A stretch of 64,000 nucleotides of DNA from Segatella copri. GTDB taxonomy: Bacteria; Bacteroidota; Bacteroidia; Bacteroidales; Bacteroidaceae. The notes below the pieces were generated by a model. The model made no database searches. It had not been told where the DNA came from and saw only the letters and a program-made list of their open reading frames with translations. The translations under genes were made by a program, and so were the position numbers. The stretch lies in assembly GCF_026015295.1 (NCBI RefSeq), contig NZ_JAPDUW010000001.1, positions 2,527,501 to 2,591,500 of the forward strand, given 5' to 3'. The stretch's first letter is position 1. Each line of letters begins with the position of its first letter. Below are positions 30,460 to 42,135 of the stretch, piece after piece.

Positions 30460-32724
30460 ATGAAACAGTTCATTTTATCATGTGTCCTGTCGGTTGCAGC
30501 CATCGCTCCATCTCAGGCACAGCAGACTACCAGACAATTGCCAGTCTATCTCGACCAGACCAAGCCGGTAGAGCAGCGCATCGATGATGCCATCTCCCGC
30601 ATGACGCTGGCAGAGAAGATACGCATCATCCATGCTCAGAGCAAGTTTTCATCAGCCGGTGTACCACGCTTGGGATTTCCAGACTTCTGGACGGATGACG
30701 GACCTCACGGAGTGCGTCCTGACGTATTGTGGGATGAGTGGGAACAGGCTGGTCAGACCAACGACTCCTGTGTAGCCTTCCCTGCCCTCACCTGTCTTGC
30801 CGCATCATGGAATCCGCAGATGAGCCGCATCTATGGCGAAGCATTGGGCGAAGAAGCCCTGTATCGCGGCAAGGACATGATTCTGGGTCCTGGCGTCAAC
30901 ATCTACCGCACGCCTCTCAACGGCCGCAACTTCGAGTATATGGGCGAAGATCCGTTCCTGGCAAGCATCATGGTAGTGCCGTATATCCAGGGATTGCAGT
31001 CTAAGGGCGTATCAGCCTGCGTAAAGCACTATTGCCTGAACAACGATGAGGAATACCGCCATCAGGTCAACGTAATCGTCAGCGACCGTGCTCTCCATGA
31101 AATCTATCTCCCTGCCTTCAAAGCAGCTGTTGAGAAGGGTAAGACATGGGGTATCATGGGAGCCTACAACCTTTATAAAAATGAGCACAACTGCCACAAC
31201 CAGTGGACCCTGAACAAGATTCTGAAGGGCGACTGGAAGTATGATGGTGTCGTGGTAAGCGACTGGGGCGGTGCCCACGACCTGGAGCAGTCGGTAAAGA
31301 ACGGGCTGGATATGGAGTTCGGCACCTGGACAGACGGTCTTACGATGGGCGCTACCAATGCCTACGACAACTATTATCTCTCCATGCCTTACATGAAGGC
31401 CATACAGGAAGGCAAGTTCACCCAGAAGGAGCTGGACGATAAGGTGCGCCGCGTATTGCGCCTCTTCTATCGCACCACGATGAATCCGAACCGCCCTCAT
31501 GGTTTCCTCTGCTCAGAGAGCCATTATGCAGCAGCCAGACAGATTGCTGAGGAAGGCATCGTATTGCTCCAGAACAGGAACAATGTGCTTCCTATCAACA
31601 CCCAGAAGGCTAAGCGCGTGCTGGTAGTGGGCGAGAATGCCATCAAGATGATGACCGTAGGCGGAGGCTCTTCTTCGCTCAAGGTACAGCGCGAGATTTC
31701 GCCTCTCGATGGCCTAAAGACGCGGTTGGGCAAGGACGGCATCGAGGTAGATTATGCCCGCGGATATGTGGGCGATGTAACGGGCAACTACAATGGCGTT
31801 ACAACCGGCCAGAACCTGGAAGACAAGCGCAGCGAGGCTAAACTGATAGCCGAAGCTGTAGAGAAAGCCAAGACTGCCGACTATGTCATCATGTTTGGTG
31901 GTCTGAACAAGAGCGATTTTCAGGACTGTGAGGGTCACGACCGCAAGCATTATGAGTTGCCATACCATCAGGATAAGCTGATCGAGGCTTTGGCTAAGGC
32001 AAACAGAAACTTCGTTTATGTCAACATCTCGGGCAATGCGGTAGCTATGCCTTGGAAGGCTAAGGTTGCCGGCATCGTACAGGGCTGGTTCATCGGTTCG
32101 GAGAGCGGCGAAGCCCTTGCAAGCATCCTTACAGGCGATGCTAACCCTAGCGGCAAATTGCCGTTTACATGGGTCAACTCGCTGAAGGAAACAGGTGCTC
32201 ATGCACTCAATACCTATCCGGGAACCTGGCGTCAGGAAGGTGGAGCCAGCACGAAGGGCAACATCATTGATGAGGAATATAAGGAAGGCATCTATGTAGG
32301 TTACCGCTGGACCGATAAGGAGCGCATCAAGCCTACCTTTGCATTCGGTCACGGCTTGAGCTACACCCAGTTTGCCATCTCTAATCTGCGCAGCGACAAG
32401 GTGCAGATGAAGCAGGACGGCACAATCACCTTTACCGTAAACGTAAAGAATACAGGAAAGCGTGCCGGAGCCGAGACGGTTCAGCTCTATATCCACGATG
32501 TCAAGTCATCAGTAGACCGCCCTCAGAAGGAGCTGAAGGGATTCCAGAAGGTTTATCTCCAGCCAGGTGAGAGCAAGGATATCAGCATCACCATCAGCAA
32601 AGAGGCCCTCAGTTTCTACGATGAGGCATCTTCATCCTGGAAGGCTGAAGCCGGAAAGTTTGAGGCTCTTGTTGGTAATGCAGCCGATAACCTGAAGCTC
32701 AAGAAAGCCTTCGAGCTCTTTTAA
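30460..32724 (+). CDS. GH3 beta-glycosidase, exported (first)
   Basis: The 754-residue protein has a signal peptide (SCVLSVAAIAPSQA, cleavage near residue 20), the GH3 N-terminal barrel (DGPHGVRPD, KHYCLNND), the nucleophile Asp268 in GVVVSDWGGAH, the GH3 C-terminal sandwich, and a fibronectin III-like end domain (GKRAGAETVQLYIHD). Family members cleave terminal beta-glucosides or beta-xylosides in the periplasm. Specificity cannot be read from sequence. A terminator follows, then a DUF6377 regulator and a second GH3 gene. Confidence 0.92.
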   Translation: MKQFILSCVLSVAAIAPSQAQQTTRQLPVYLDQTKPVEQRIDDAISRMTLAEKIRIIHAQSKFSSAGVPRLGFPDFWTDDGPHGVRPDVLWDEWEQAGQTNDSCVAFPALTCLAASWNPQMSRIYGEALGEEALYRGKDMILGPGVNIYRTPLNGRNFEYMGEDPFLASIMVVPYIQGLQSKGVSACVKHYCLNNDEEYRHQVNVIVSDRALHEIYLPAFKAAVEKGKTWGIMGAYNLYKNEHNCHNQWTLNKILKGDWKYDGVVVSDWGGAHDLEQSVKNGLDMEFGTWTDGLTMGATNAYDNYYLSMPYMKAIQEGKFTQKELDDKVRRVLRLFYRTTMNPNRPHGFLCSESHYAAARQIAEEGIVLLQNRNNVLPINTQKAKRVLVVGENAIKMMTVGGGSSSLKVQREISPLDGLKTRLGKDGIEVDYARGYVGDVTGNYNGVTTGQNLEDKRSEAKLIAEAVEKAKTADYVIMFGGLNKSDFQDCEGHDRKHYELPYHQDKLIEALAKANRNFVYVNISGNAVAMPWKAKVAGIVQGWFIGSESGEALASILTGDANPSGKLPFTWVNSLKETGAHALNTYPGTWRQEGGASTKGNIIDEEYKEGIYVGYRWTDKERIKPTFAFGHGLSYTQFAISNLRSDKVQMKQDGTITFTVNVKNTGKRAGAETVQLYIHDVKSSVDRPQKELKGFQKVYLQPGESKDISITISKEALSFYDEASSSWKAEAGKFEALVGNAADNLKLKKAFELF

Positions 32725-32780
32725 AAAGAATGATTCGATTCTGAGAAATTGAACGGAGGGAAGAAATAAATATAACGCAT

Positions 32781-32817
32781 AAAAGCTTGTTACGGTGAAA
32801 CGCCGTAACAAACTTTT
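32781..32817. terminator. Terminator after first GH3 gene
   Basis: TTGTTACGG and CCGTAACAA form the core stem with a 7-nt loop, flanked by AAAAG and CTTTT. Confidence 0.85.
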
Positions 32818-32996
32818 ATTGTATTCCCCTGCTTTTCATCCTATCGATAAACTTGTAGAAACGGGGATTTTCCAAAATATCAATATCTTGATTATCAGAA
32901 GATTAACCCACTTGACACCCTAAAACAGGGCGCATGGGTATCTGCAGCATTTACTCCTGATTTTTCGCAAGTTTGCGCCATCACGCCCAGAAAGGC

Positions 32997-34973
<1,977 letters not shown>

Positions 34974-37343
34974 ATGAGAACAGCACTTTTATCACTCACA
35001 TTTCTTTTGGCTGGTTCTATGGCAGCACCTGCTTTCGCCCATACCGCAGCCCCTAAGAAAAAAGTAACTGCCACAACCAAGAAAGGCAAGATTCTACCCA
35101 TGAAGGAGTATATCGACCAACTGATGGCGAAGATGACGCTACAGGAGAAGATAGGTCAGCTGAACCTGATGGTAGCTGGCGACATCACCACCGGCGGCGC
35201 ACTTGATACTCAGGTAGGCAGCGATATCGCCCAGGGCAACATGGGCGGAGTTTTCAATATCAAAGGGCTCGACAAGATCAAGGCTCTGCAGGAAATCGCC
35301 ATCAAGAACAGCCGTCTGGGCATCCCACTGCTCGTAGGTATGGACGTGATTCATGGTTACGAAACGATGTTCCCTATCCCTCTCGCCCTTTCCTGCTCAT
35401 GGGATACCGAGGCGATGAAGAAGGTAGGCGAAGTATCGGCCAAGGAAGCAAGTGCCGACGGCATCAACTGGACATTCTCTCCTATGGTAGACATCGCGCT
35501 CGATGCCCGCTGGGGACGAATAAGCGAAGGAAATGGCGAGGATCCTTATCTGAGCGGCGTGATGGGAGCAGCGATGACTCAGGGCTACCAGGGCGTGGAT
35601 ATGCACACAGAAGAGATTCTGAGAGCCAACCGCATCATGGCCTGTCTGAAGCATTTTGCCCTGTACGGAGGCGTTGAGAGCGGAAAGGAATATAACACGG
35701 TAGATATGAGCCGTATGCGCATGATGAACCAGTATCTGCCACCTTACGAGGCAGTGGTGAAGGCTGGCGTAGGCAGCGTGATGTCTTCATTCAATCTCAT
35801 CGACTACACACCTGCTACAGCCAACAAATGGATGATGACCGATGTCTTGAGAAAGCAGTGGGGATTCAACGGTTTCGTGGTTACCGATTACGCTTCTATC
35901 GCCGAGATTCTGCAGCACGGAACGGCAAAAGACCTCAAGGAGGCTTCAGAACAGGCGCTGAAGGCGGGTACCGATATGGACATGTGTTCCAACGCCTTCG
36001 TAAAGCATCTGGCTAAGAGCATAGCAGAAGGAAAGGTGAGCGAGGAGGATGTGAACATCGCCTGCCGCCGTATTCTGGAAGCGAAATATAAACTGGGCCT
36101 GTTCAGCGACCCTTACCGCTACTGCAACACCAAGCGCAGCAAGAGCGAGATTTATACCGCAGAGAACCGTCAGGCAGCCCGCGATGTAGCAGCAGAGACC
36201 TTCGTGCTTCTGAAGAACGAAGGCAATATCCTGCCACTGAAGAAGGAAGGAAAGATAGCCCTGATAGGTCCGCTTGCCGACACCCGAAACAATATAGCCG
36301 GTACATGGAGCGTGGCTCAGGAACCATCTAAATATACCACCATCAAGGAGGCAATGGAGCATGCACTTGCCGGAAAAGCCACCTTATTATATGCCCAGGG
36401 AAGCAATATCTGGCGCAATAAGGAACTGCAGCAAAACGGCGAATCCGGTAAACCGATCAACTGGGGCAACGAGGCTGAGATGAAGGCTGAAGCGCTAAAG
36501 ATAGCCAAAGAGGCCGACGTGATAGTATGTGCTATGGGCGAAAGTGCCGAGATGAGCGGCGAATGCGGTAGCCGTACCAACCTGGAGATGCCGGACGTAC
36601 AGCGCGAACTGCTTGCCGAACTCCTGAAGACGGGCAAGCCTGTAGTGCTCCTCAACTTTGCGGGCCGTCCTACGGTTCTTACTTGGGAGAAAGCCCATGT
36701 ACCAGCCATCATGAATGTATGGTTTGGAGGTTCAGAGATGGGCGATGCTCTCTGCGATGTCATCTTTGGCGACAAATCGCCATCGGGTAAGCTCACCACT
36801 TCGATGCCTAAGACTACCGGTCAGGAGCCTCTCTACTACAACCATCAGAACACCGGCCGCCCTGTAGCAGACGATAATGAGAAGTTTGCCAAGTTTGCCA
36901 GCAACTGTCTGGATGTAAGCAATGGTCCGCTCTATCCTTTCGGTTACGGTTTGAGCTACACCTACTTTTCATACAGCAACTTCCGCCTGAGCAGCCAGGA
37001 GGCCGGCATCAGCAATGAGGAGGCTACCGAATGGCAGGATGGTAAGAAGATTACAGCTAGCGTCACCGTTAAGAACAATGGCTCCCGCGATGCCGACGAG
37101 ATTGTGCAGCTCTACATCCGTGACATGGTAGCCAGCATCTCCCGCCCTGTAAAGGAACTGAAAGGTTTCCAGCGCATCCATCTGGCAGTAGGTGAAAGCA
37201 AGGAGGTAAGCTTTGATATCACCCCAGATATGCTCAAGTTCTACAACGCAGATCTGAAGCACGTGATAGAACCTGGCGACTTCCAGATTATGATAGGAAC
37301 CAACAGCAAGGATGTAAAGACTTTGAAACTGAACGTGAAATAA
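34974..37343 (+). CDS. bglX: Periplasmic beta-glucosidase BglX (GH3)
   Basis: The 789-residue protein follows the BglX layout: signal peptide (LLSLTFLLAGSMAAPAFA), a short basic linker rich in Lys/Thr, the GH3 barrel (GVFNIKG, MDVIHGYETMFPIPLA, DARWGRISEGNGEDPYLSG), the nucleophile Asp305 in GFVVTDYAS, the C-terminal sandwich and a fibronectin III-like domain. It should release glucose from beta-glucosides in the periplasm. It is divergently transcribed from a DUF6377 regulator and followed by a strong terminator. Confidence 0.93.
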   Translation: MRTALLSLTFLLAGSMAAPAFAHTAAPKKKVTATTKKGKILPMKEYIDQLMAKMTLQEKIGQLNLMVAGDITTGGALDTQVGSDIAQGNMGGVFNIKGLDKIKALQEIAIKNSRLGIPLLVGMDVIHGYETMFPIPLALSCSWDTEAMKKVGEVSAKEASADGINWTFSPMVDIALDARWGRISEGNGEDPYLSGVMGAAMTQGYQGVDMHTEEILRANRIMACLKHFALYGGVESGKEYNTVDMSRMRMMNQYLPPYEAVVKAGVGSVMSSFNLIDYTPATANKWMMTDVLRKQWGFNGFVVTDYASIAEILQHGTAKDLKEASEQALKAGTDMDMCSNAFVKHLAKSIAEGKVSEEDVNIACRRILEAKYKLGLFSDPYRYCNTKRSKSEIYTAENRQAARDVAAETFVLLKNEGNILPLKKEGKIALIGPLADTRNNIAGTWSVAQEPSKYTTIKEAMEHALAGKATLLYAQGSNIWRNKELQQNGESGKPINWGNEAEMKAEALKIAKEADVIVCAMGESAEMSGECGSRTNLEMPDVQRELLAELLKTGKPVVLLNFAGRPTVLTWEKAHVPAIMNVWFGGSEMGDALCDVIFGDKSPSGKLTTSMPKTTGQEPLYYNHQNTGRPVADDNEKFAKFASNCLDVSNGPLYPFGYGLSYTYFSYSNFRLSSQEAGISNEEATEWQDGKKITASVTVKNNGSRDADEIVQLYIRDMVASISRPVKELKGFQRIHLAVGESKEVSFDITPDMLKFYNADLKHVIEPGDFQIMIGTNSKDVKTLKLNVK

Positions 37344-37351
37344 ACAATAAA

Positions 37352-37411
37352 AATCGCCCTGTAAAGAGCAAAGCATAGCTTGAAAGATGCTTTACTTCTT
37401 ACAGGGCGATT
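37352..37411. terminator. Terminator between bglX and DUF4923 gene
   Basis: AATCGCCCTGTAA and TTACAGGGCGATT form a perfect 13-bp stem with a loop that contains a smaller AAAGCAT/ATGCTTT stem. Confidence 0.85.
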
Positions 37412-37468
37412 CCTATTGACTGAGCCCACTCCAACAGAAGACTCAGTTATGGATTCTATCCTTCAAGA

Positions 37469-38347
37469 TTACTTAATCATCTCGAAACCTACACGCATAC
37501 CATCGTAATTATTGGCGATAGTACCGATAGCGCTGAGGGTAGAACTGCCCTTGAGGGCACCCATGGTCTTGATGAGGTTGAGCAACTTTGTCTGGTCGAA
37601 GAGCAGGCTGATGCCGTTGGTAGTCTTCGTAGCATAGCCCGACATACTCAAGAGCAAGCCCTTCATCTGAATGGCATGAGTCTTCTCATCAAAAGTATAA
37701 TTGCCCTGCCATGACTTGCCATCTATCTTGGCAGCGAAAGTTCCATCAGTTTTGAAGGTGAAATAGGTATTTGATCCGCTGAAACCAAACTTGCTGTAAT
37801 ACTCACCCAACTTCTCCTCTACCTTGTTGGCAGCTATCTCACCGCCAGCCTTTGCCAGGAGATTCTCAGAGGTAAAGGCGCATCCCGGCTTGCTGTACTT
37901 CCAGGTATGGGCACAGAGATCCTGCTTGCTGAAGGTACCTGAACCGATTACATTATTCAGAATGCCATTGATAATACTGCTACCTGCAGAACTGCTGCTG
38001 TTAGAGTTTCCACCCAGTACAGCCCCCAAGATACCGGCAACGGCTGAGCCTGCATTGCTGGTTGCACTGGTAGATGTAGTGGCATTGCTGGTTGTTGCTG
38101 CAGTTGTTGTTGCAGTCGCAGCTGTTGTGTTAGATGCAGCAGAAGTTGTTTTCTTTGTAGAAGTCTTCTTGGTCGTAGTCTTCTTTGAAGTCTTCTTCGA
38201 AGTCTTCTTTGTTGTCTTCTTAGTCGTTTTCTTAACCGGCATCATCTCAGACATTGAGGCATTGAGCGCTGCCTCGTTCATAGCGCTTGCGTTGCTGCCA
38301 GCTGTGCATGCGAGCACGAGGGCAGCCAAAAGAAATACCTTTTTCAT
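37469..38347 (-). CDS. DUF4923 exported protein with Lys/Thr-rich linker
   Basis: The 292-residue protein has a signal peptide (VFLLAALVLACTAGSNASA), then a low-complexity tract of repeated KKTTKK/KKTSKK (about residues 38-66) followed by a Thr/Ala/Ser run. The C-terminal domain (TFSKQDLCAHTWKYSKPGCAF to the end) matches DUF4923, a lipocalin-like Bacteroidetes family of unknown function. The repeat tract is slippage-prone and may vary in length between strains. It reads leftwards as a single gene with a weak GAACTTTG promoter near 38415. Confidence 0.85.
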   Translation of the reverse strand: MKKVFLLAALVLACTAGSNASAMNEAALNASMSEMMPVKKTTKKTTKKTSKKTSKKTTTKKTSTKKTTSAASNTTAATATTTAATTSNATTSTSATSNAGSAVAGILGAVLGGNSNSSSSAGSSIINGILNNVIGSGTFSKQDLCAHTWKYSKPGCAFTSENLLAKAGGEIAANKVEEKLGEYYSKFGFSGSNTYFTFKTDGTFAAKIDGKSWQGNYTFDEKTHAIQMKGLLLSMSGYATKTTNGISLLFDQTKLLNLIKTMGALKGSSTLSAIGTIANNYDGMRVGFEMIK

Positions 38348-38673
38348 TGCTTTCTATATATTTATTTTTATCACTCTTATTTATATATACCCAATACTTC
38401 CTATTGTTCTTTCGGGTGCAAAGTTCGCAAAAAAATCGGGAATACGATAAGAAAAATCCCTATTTCACGGTATGAATCTCCCTAAAAACTCAGCATTTCC
38501 GCTCTTTCTACGTTATTATAGACGAATACTATGACAATTCGTTTAAAAGACTATGAAAAAATCGTTCAGGAAATGATAAATTATCGGTCTAAAGGAGGGG
38601 AAACTGTTCAATCGTTTGCACTTTTTTTTGACATACATCAAAAAATAACGAATAAAACACGTATTTTCATGCA

Positions 38674-38710
38674 TTTTGTACCTAGAAATAGGTAGAAACC
38701 CCTATCTTTG
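38674..38710 (+). promoter_or_regulatory. Promoter with palindrome, 38-aa ORF
   Basis: TATCTTTG (38703-38710) is a perfect -7 element, with TTTTG at 38674-38678. Between them lies an inverted repeat TACCTA-GAAA-TAGGTA (38679-38694), placed where a repressor could block polymerase. The preceding 330 bp back to the DUF4923 start hold no convincing gene. Confidence 0.55.
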
Positions 38711-38737
38711 CAAGCGGTTAACAAATATCAATAGGTT

Positions 38738-38854
38738 ATGAATGATTTAATTAAGGTAAATTCAGAAAATCAGAATCAGGCTATCGATAGATGCCAACAG
38801 ATTCTCCAGGATCGCCGCGAGGCTCTTGCTTCTAAGGCAAAGAGAAGAGGTTAA
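38738..38854 (+). CDS. Candidate 38-residue basic small protein
   Basis: A 38-codon frame starts MNDLIKVNSENQNQAIDRCQ and ends ASKAKRRG. It begins 27 nt after an excellent TATCTTTG element and is predicted to be one amphipathic helix with a basic end. It is the only frame in this transcript before the terminator at 39001-39046. I know no family. Coding status rests on promoter, terminator and position. Confidence 0.5.
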   Translation: MNDLIKVNSENQNQAIDRCQQILQDRREALASKAKRRG

Positions 38855-39000
38855 TACTCTTCAGAAACAAGAAGTAAAGGAGGAAAGATGATGCTCTTAT
38901 ACATATATAGTTAAGGACGCATCCTTTCTTTTTAAAGAGAGATTTTTCGAAACGACTCTTAAATGATGAGTTTCAAAAATTTTGGGAAAAGAAAAAAACG

Positions 39001-39046
39001 AAAAAATCCCGTTGTCAGCCATCTGGCTTGTACAACGGGATTTTTT
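39001..39046. terminator. Bidirectional terminator
   Basis: AAAAAATCCCGTTGT and ACAACGGGATTTTTT form a 15-bp stem with a 16-nt loop, serving the small plus-strand gene and the minus-strand M16 peptidase. Confidence 0.9.
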
Positions 39047-39071
39047 CGTTTATTATATCAAGTCCGAGATT

Positions 39072-41894
39072 TTACTTCTCGTTCTTCACTGCCTTCATGA
39101 TAATCTCGAAGTGATTACCACTCTTCAAGATGACATTCTTCAGGAAGTCTGAAATCTCAGATGCCTTCAGATTCTTCACCATCTCCTTGTAATCGCTATG
39201 AGTATCAACACCCATACGCTCGTATGTGCTCAACGCACCAAGCCAATAACCGTTAGACTTCTCGCTAACAGCAGCCTGCTTCAGGAGAATCTCCTTTACC
39301 TTCTGAAGGTCTTCTGCATTTGGCTGGGCTACGGTCTCGTCCATACCCTTGAAGAAGTAAGGAATAGCGATATCCGACTTTTCTGGGTTCAACTGAGCCA
39401 CGGCAGAAATAGAGATGGCAGCCTTGTTATCATAATCGCGAAGCAAACCATAGTTTGCACCTGCATGATAAGCAGCACTGAGTTCCTCACGGATAGTACG
39501 CAAATACTTCATCTCCAAAAGGCGGGCTGAAACATCAGCAAGAACCATATACTGCAAGGTGAATGGAGCCTTGGTATACCAAATCTCTGTTGCCTGGTTC
39601 TGTGGGTTCTCCATTGCCTTGGTAAAGACATTGCTTACCTTACCCTTAGCATAAGGAATCTGCTTGTTCTTCAGCTTGAAGCCATTGTTTGGCAGACTGG
39701 CGATATACTGCTCGATGAGTGGGAGGAGAGTTTTCTCATCATAGTTACCTACGAAATAGAAGGTGAAGTCCTTGGCATTGCCGTAGAACTGCTTACCAAT
39801 CTCCAAGATACGGTCGTAGTTGATATCCTTTATATCGCTTGCCTCTGGCACACGGGCAAGTTTGCTACCCAAATAGAGGGTGCTCTGAACAGAATCCTGA
39901 TATACGAGGCTTGGGTTGTTGCTCTTGTTGGCAAGAACAGTAGCCATCATGCTCTTCATATTGTCGAAGCTCTTCTGGTCCTTGCTTACTGCGGTCATCT
40001 TGAGATAGATGAGCTGCATCAGGGTTTCGATGTCCTTAGGAGTAGAATTACCCTTCAAACCATGATTGAAAGGACTCAAGCTGAACGAAACGCCAGCCTG
40101 CTTACCTGCCAAAGCCTTATCAAGCTCATTGCTTGAGAAATCGCCAAGACCACTAGCATCGAGCACATCTGCTGCAAATGCAGCATTCAGGAAGTCTTCC
40201 TTGCCGAAAGTAGAATAGCCCACATTGGCTGAAGCTGCAAAAGCAACCTCATTGTCCTTGAAATCGGTCTTCTTCAATACCACCTTAGCGCCATTAGAAA
40301 GAGTCAACTCCTTGAAGCCCAACTTCTTGTTCTCAACAGTCTTCTTAATCTTACCAGCCTTAGGAGCCTGAGCGATGAGAGGTTCCTGCTTAACATTATC
40401 CACATAAGCCTCGAGCTTCTCAGCACGTACCTGCTTTACTATGGCAGCAAGTTCCTGCTCTGTAGGATAAACGGCACCAGCCTGCTCGCGCATCATTACC
40501 AATGATACAAGGTTGGTATCGCTCTGGCAAACCAACTGCTTGGCATAGCTGTTGATAACCTCAAGAGGCAAGTTTGGAACTACCATCTTCCAGATCTGGC
40601 TCTCCTCTTCTACTGATGGGATAGGCTCGTTAGAAGTGAAGTTATCCACATACTGGGTGGTAAACTGCTCGTTCTTCATCTTATCCTTGTTAGCAAGCGC
40701 CTTGTCAACCTGGCTCATGAATTCATCCTTGGCACGCTGATACTCAGTAGCTGTGAAACCGAACTCATGCATACGCTGTGCCTCGCGGAGAACAGCAGCA
40801 TAAGCCTCCTTAATCTTTCCTGGCTTAGCCACACCGGTAAGGGTGAAAGCATCCTTAGTGCTTGAAATCAGGTATGAACCATCACCGGCACTTGCCTGGA
40901 GATATGGACAGTCTGGCTCCAATGCCTTCTCAGCATAACGGGCAGCAATCATAGAAGAAATCACGTTATCCATGTATCCCTTCAGGAGATAGCTCATATT
41001 GCTCTTCAGAGAATCTGGCACAGCATTGTGCTTCATATAAACCTGGAAGAGATCAACCTGCTGCTCCTTATCCTTGTCGATAACATAGATGGCAGAATCA
41101 TTATCAGATACTTCTACCTTCTCAACCTTAGCGGCATTCTTAGGTACCTTGATACCGGAGAAGAGTTCCTTAATCTTAGCTTCGATATGATTTACATCTA
41201 CATCACCCACGATGATAATAGCCTGATTGTCTGGACGATACCATTTACGGTAGTAAGCACGGAGAGTTTCTGGCTTACAACCATCGATAACGCTCATCAA
41301 ACCGATAGGGAAACGGTAGCCATACTTTTCGCCCTGATAGAGCTTAGGAAGTGAACGCTCTATCATGCGCTGCTGACCTACGATACGCATACGGTACTCA
41401 TTGTGTACCACATCGCGCTCGTCATTGATGGCTTCCTTGGTAAGAGAGATACCGTTGCTCCAATCCTTGAGGATGAGCATGCATGAATCTACGGCTGTAG
41501 GGCGGGTAGTAGGTACATCGGTGAAGTAATATACGGTTTTCTCTACTGATGTATAGGCGTTAAGATTACGGCCATACTGTACACCGATGCTCTGCAGATA
41601 GTCCTGCAGAGAGTTGCCCTTGAAATGGTCGGTGCCATTGAAGGCAAGGTGCTCCAAGAGGTGAGCCAAACCGCGCTGGTCATCATTCTCATTGATAGAA
41701 CCTACTTTCTGAGCGATGTAGAAACTGGCTACATGCTCAGGATAACTGTTGTGACGAATGTAGTAAGTCAATCCATTATCAAGACGACCTATCTTCACAT
41801 TCTTGTCTACCGGAATAGCTGGCATCTGCTGTGCCATCGCTGTACCTGCAGAAAGGAACAGCACAACTGCTGCAAAAATCTTTCTTAGTTTCAT
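39072..41894 (-). CDS. M16 family zinc peptidase (insulinase type), exported
   Basis: The 940-residue protein has a signal peptide (AAVVLFLSAGTAMAQ) and two M16 halves. The first carries the inverted zinc motif HLLEH at 78-82 with the expected downstream Glu in the INDERDVVHNEYR region (about 155-160). The second half lacks the motif and should be the structural partner, as in single-chain pitrilysins. It acts in the periplasm or at the cell surface on peptides; substrate unknown. It is transcribed from a TAATTTTG promoter at 42032-42039. Confidence 0.94.
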   Translation of the reverse strand: MKLRKIFAAVVLFLSAGTAMAQQMPAIPVDKNVKIGRLDNGLTYYIRHNSYPEHVASFYIAQKVGSINENDDQRGLAHLLEHLAFNGTDHFKGNSLQDYLQSIGVQYGRNLNAYTSVEKTVYYFTDVPTTRPTAVDSCMLILKDWSNGISLTKEAINDERDVVHNEYRMRIVGQQRMIERSLPKLYQGEKYGYRFPIGLMSVIDGCKPETLRAYYRKWYRPDNQAIIIVGDVDVNHIEAKIKELFSGIKVPKNAAKVEKVEVSDNDSAIYVIDKDKEQQVDLFQVYMKHNAVPDSLKSNMSYLLKGYMDNVISSMIAARYAEKALEPDCPYLQASAGDGSYLISSTKDAFTLTGVAKPGKIKEAYAAVLREAQRMHEFGFTATEYQRAKDEFMSQVDKALANKDKMKNEQFTTQYVDNFTSNEPIPSVEEESQIWKMVVPNLPLEVINSYAKQLVCQSDTNLVSLVMMREQAGAVYPTEQELAAIVKQVRAEKLEAYVDNVKQEPLIAQAPKAGKIKKTVENKKLGFKELTLSNGAKVVLKKTDFKDNEVAFAASANVGYSTFGKEDFLNAAFAADVLDASGLGDFSSNELDKALAGKQAGVSFSLSPFNHGLKGNSTPKDIETLMQLIYLKMTAVSKDQKSFDNMKSMMATVLANKSNNPSLVYQDSVQSTLYLGSKLARVPEASDIKDINYDRILEIGKQFYGNAKDFTFYFVGNYDEKTLLPLIEQYIASLPNNGFKLKNKQIPYAKGKVSNVFTKAMENPQNQATEIWYTKAPFTLQYMVLADVSARLLEMKYLRTIREELSAAYHAGANYGLLRDYDNKAAISISAVAQLNPEKSDIAIPYFFKGMDETVAQPNAEDLQKVKEILLKQAAVSEKSNGYWLGALSTYERMGVDTHSDYKEMVKNLKASEISDFLKNVILKSGNHFEIIMKAVKNEK

Positions 41895-42031
41895 CTGATT
41901 TTAATTATTTATGTATTTATTGTTTTCTATATCATTCTTTCTATATACCTTATTATATATATATCATGCTATTTAATAAGTTCACATAATATATAACGAC
42001 ATATCCAGTAACATGATTACCTTCTGCGATG

Positions 42032-42039
42032 CAAAATTA
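42032..42039 (-). promoter_or_regulatory. Promoter of M16 peptidase gene
   Basis: TAATTTTG on the minus strand matches the -7 element. It sits 12 nt beyond the MATE terminator, leaving a leader of about 135 nt. Confidence 0.6.
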
Positions 42040-42051
42040 AGAAAAATAAAA

Positions 42052-42100
42052 AAGATTTGCAAACATTTTAGAGAATATCTTCCCGATGTATGCAAATCTT
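42052..42100 (-). terminator. Terminator of MATE gene
   Basis: Read leftwards, AAGATTTGCA pairs perfectly with TGCAAATCTT and is followed by TTTTATTTTT. Confidence 0.7.
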
Positions 42101-42135
42101 AACCTAAAACTAACATTGGAGGCAGAAAACCAATC

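Noticed and set aside
30354..30587. 77-codon frame starting at the GH3 promoter
   Set aside because: It begins at the -7 element and overlaps the GH3 signal peptide in another frame.
38531..38695. 54-codon plus-strand frame (MTIRLKDYEKIVQEM...)
   Set aside because: It reads like protein at first but has no ribosome site or promoter, and its end overlaps the -33 region and palindrome of the next promoter.
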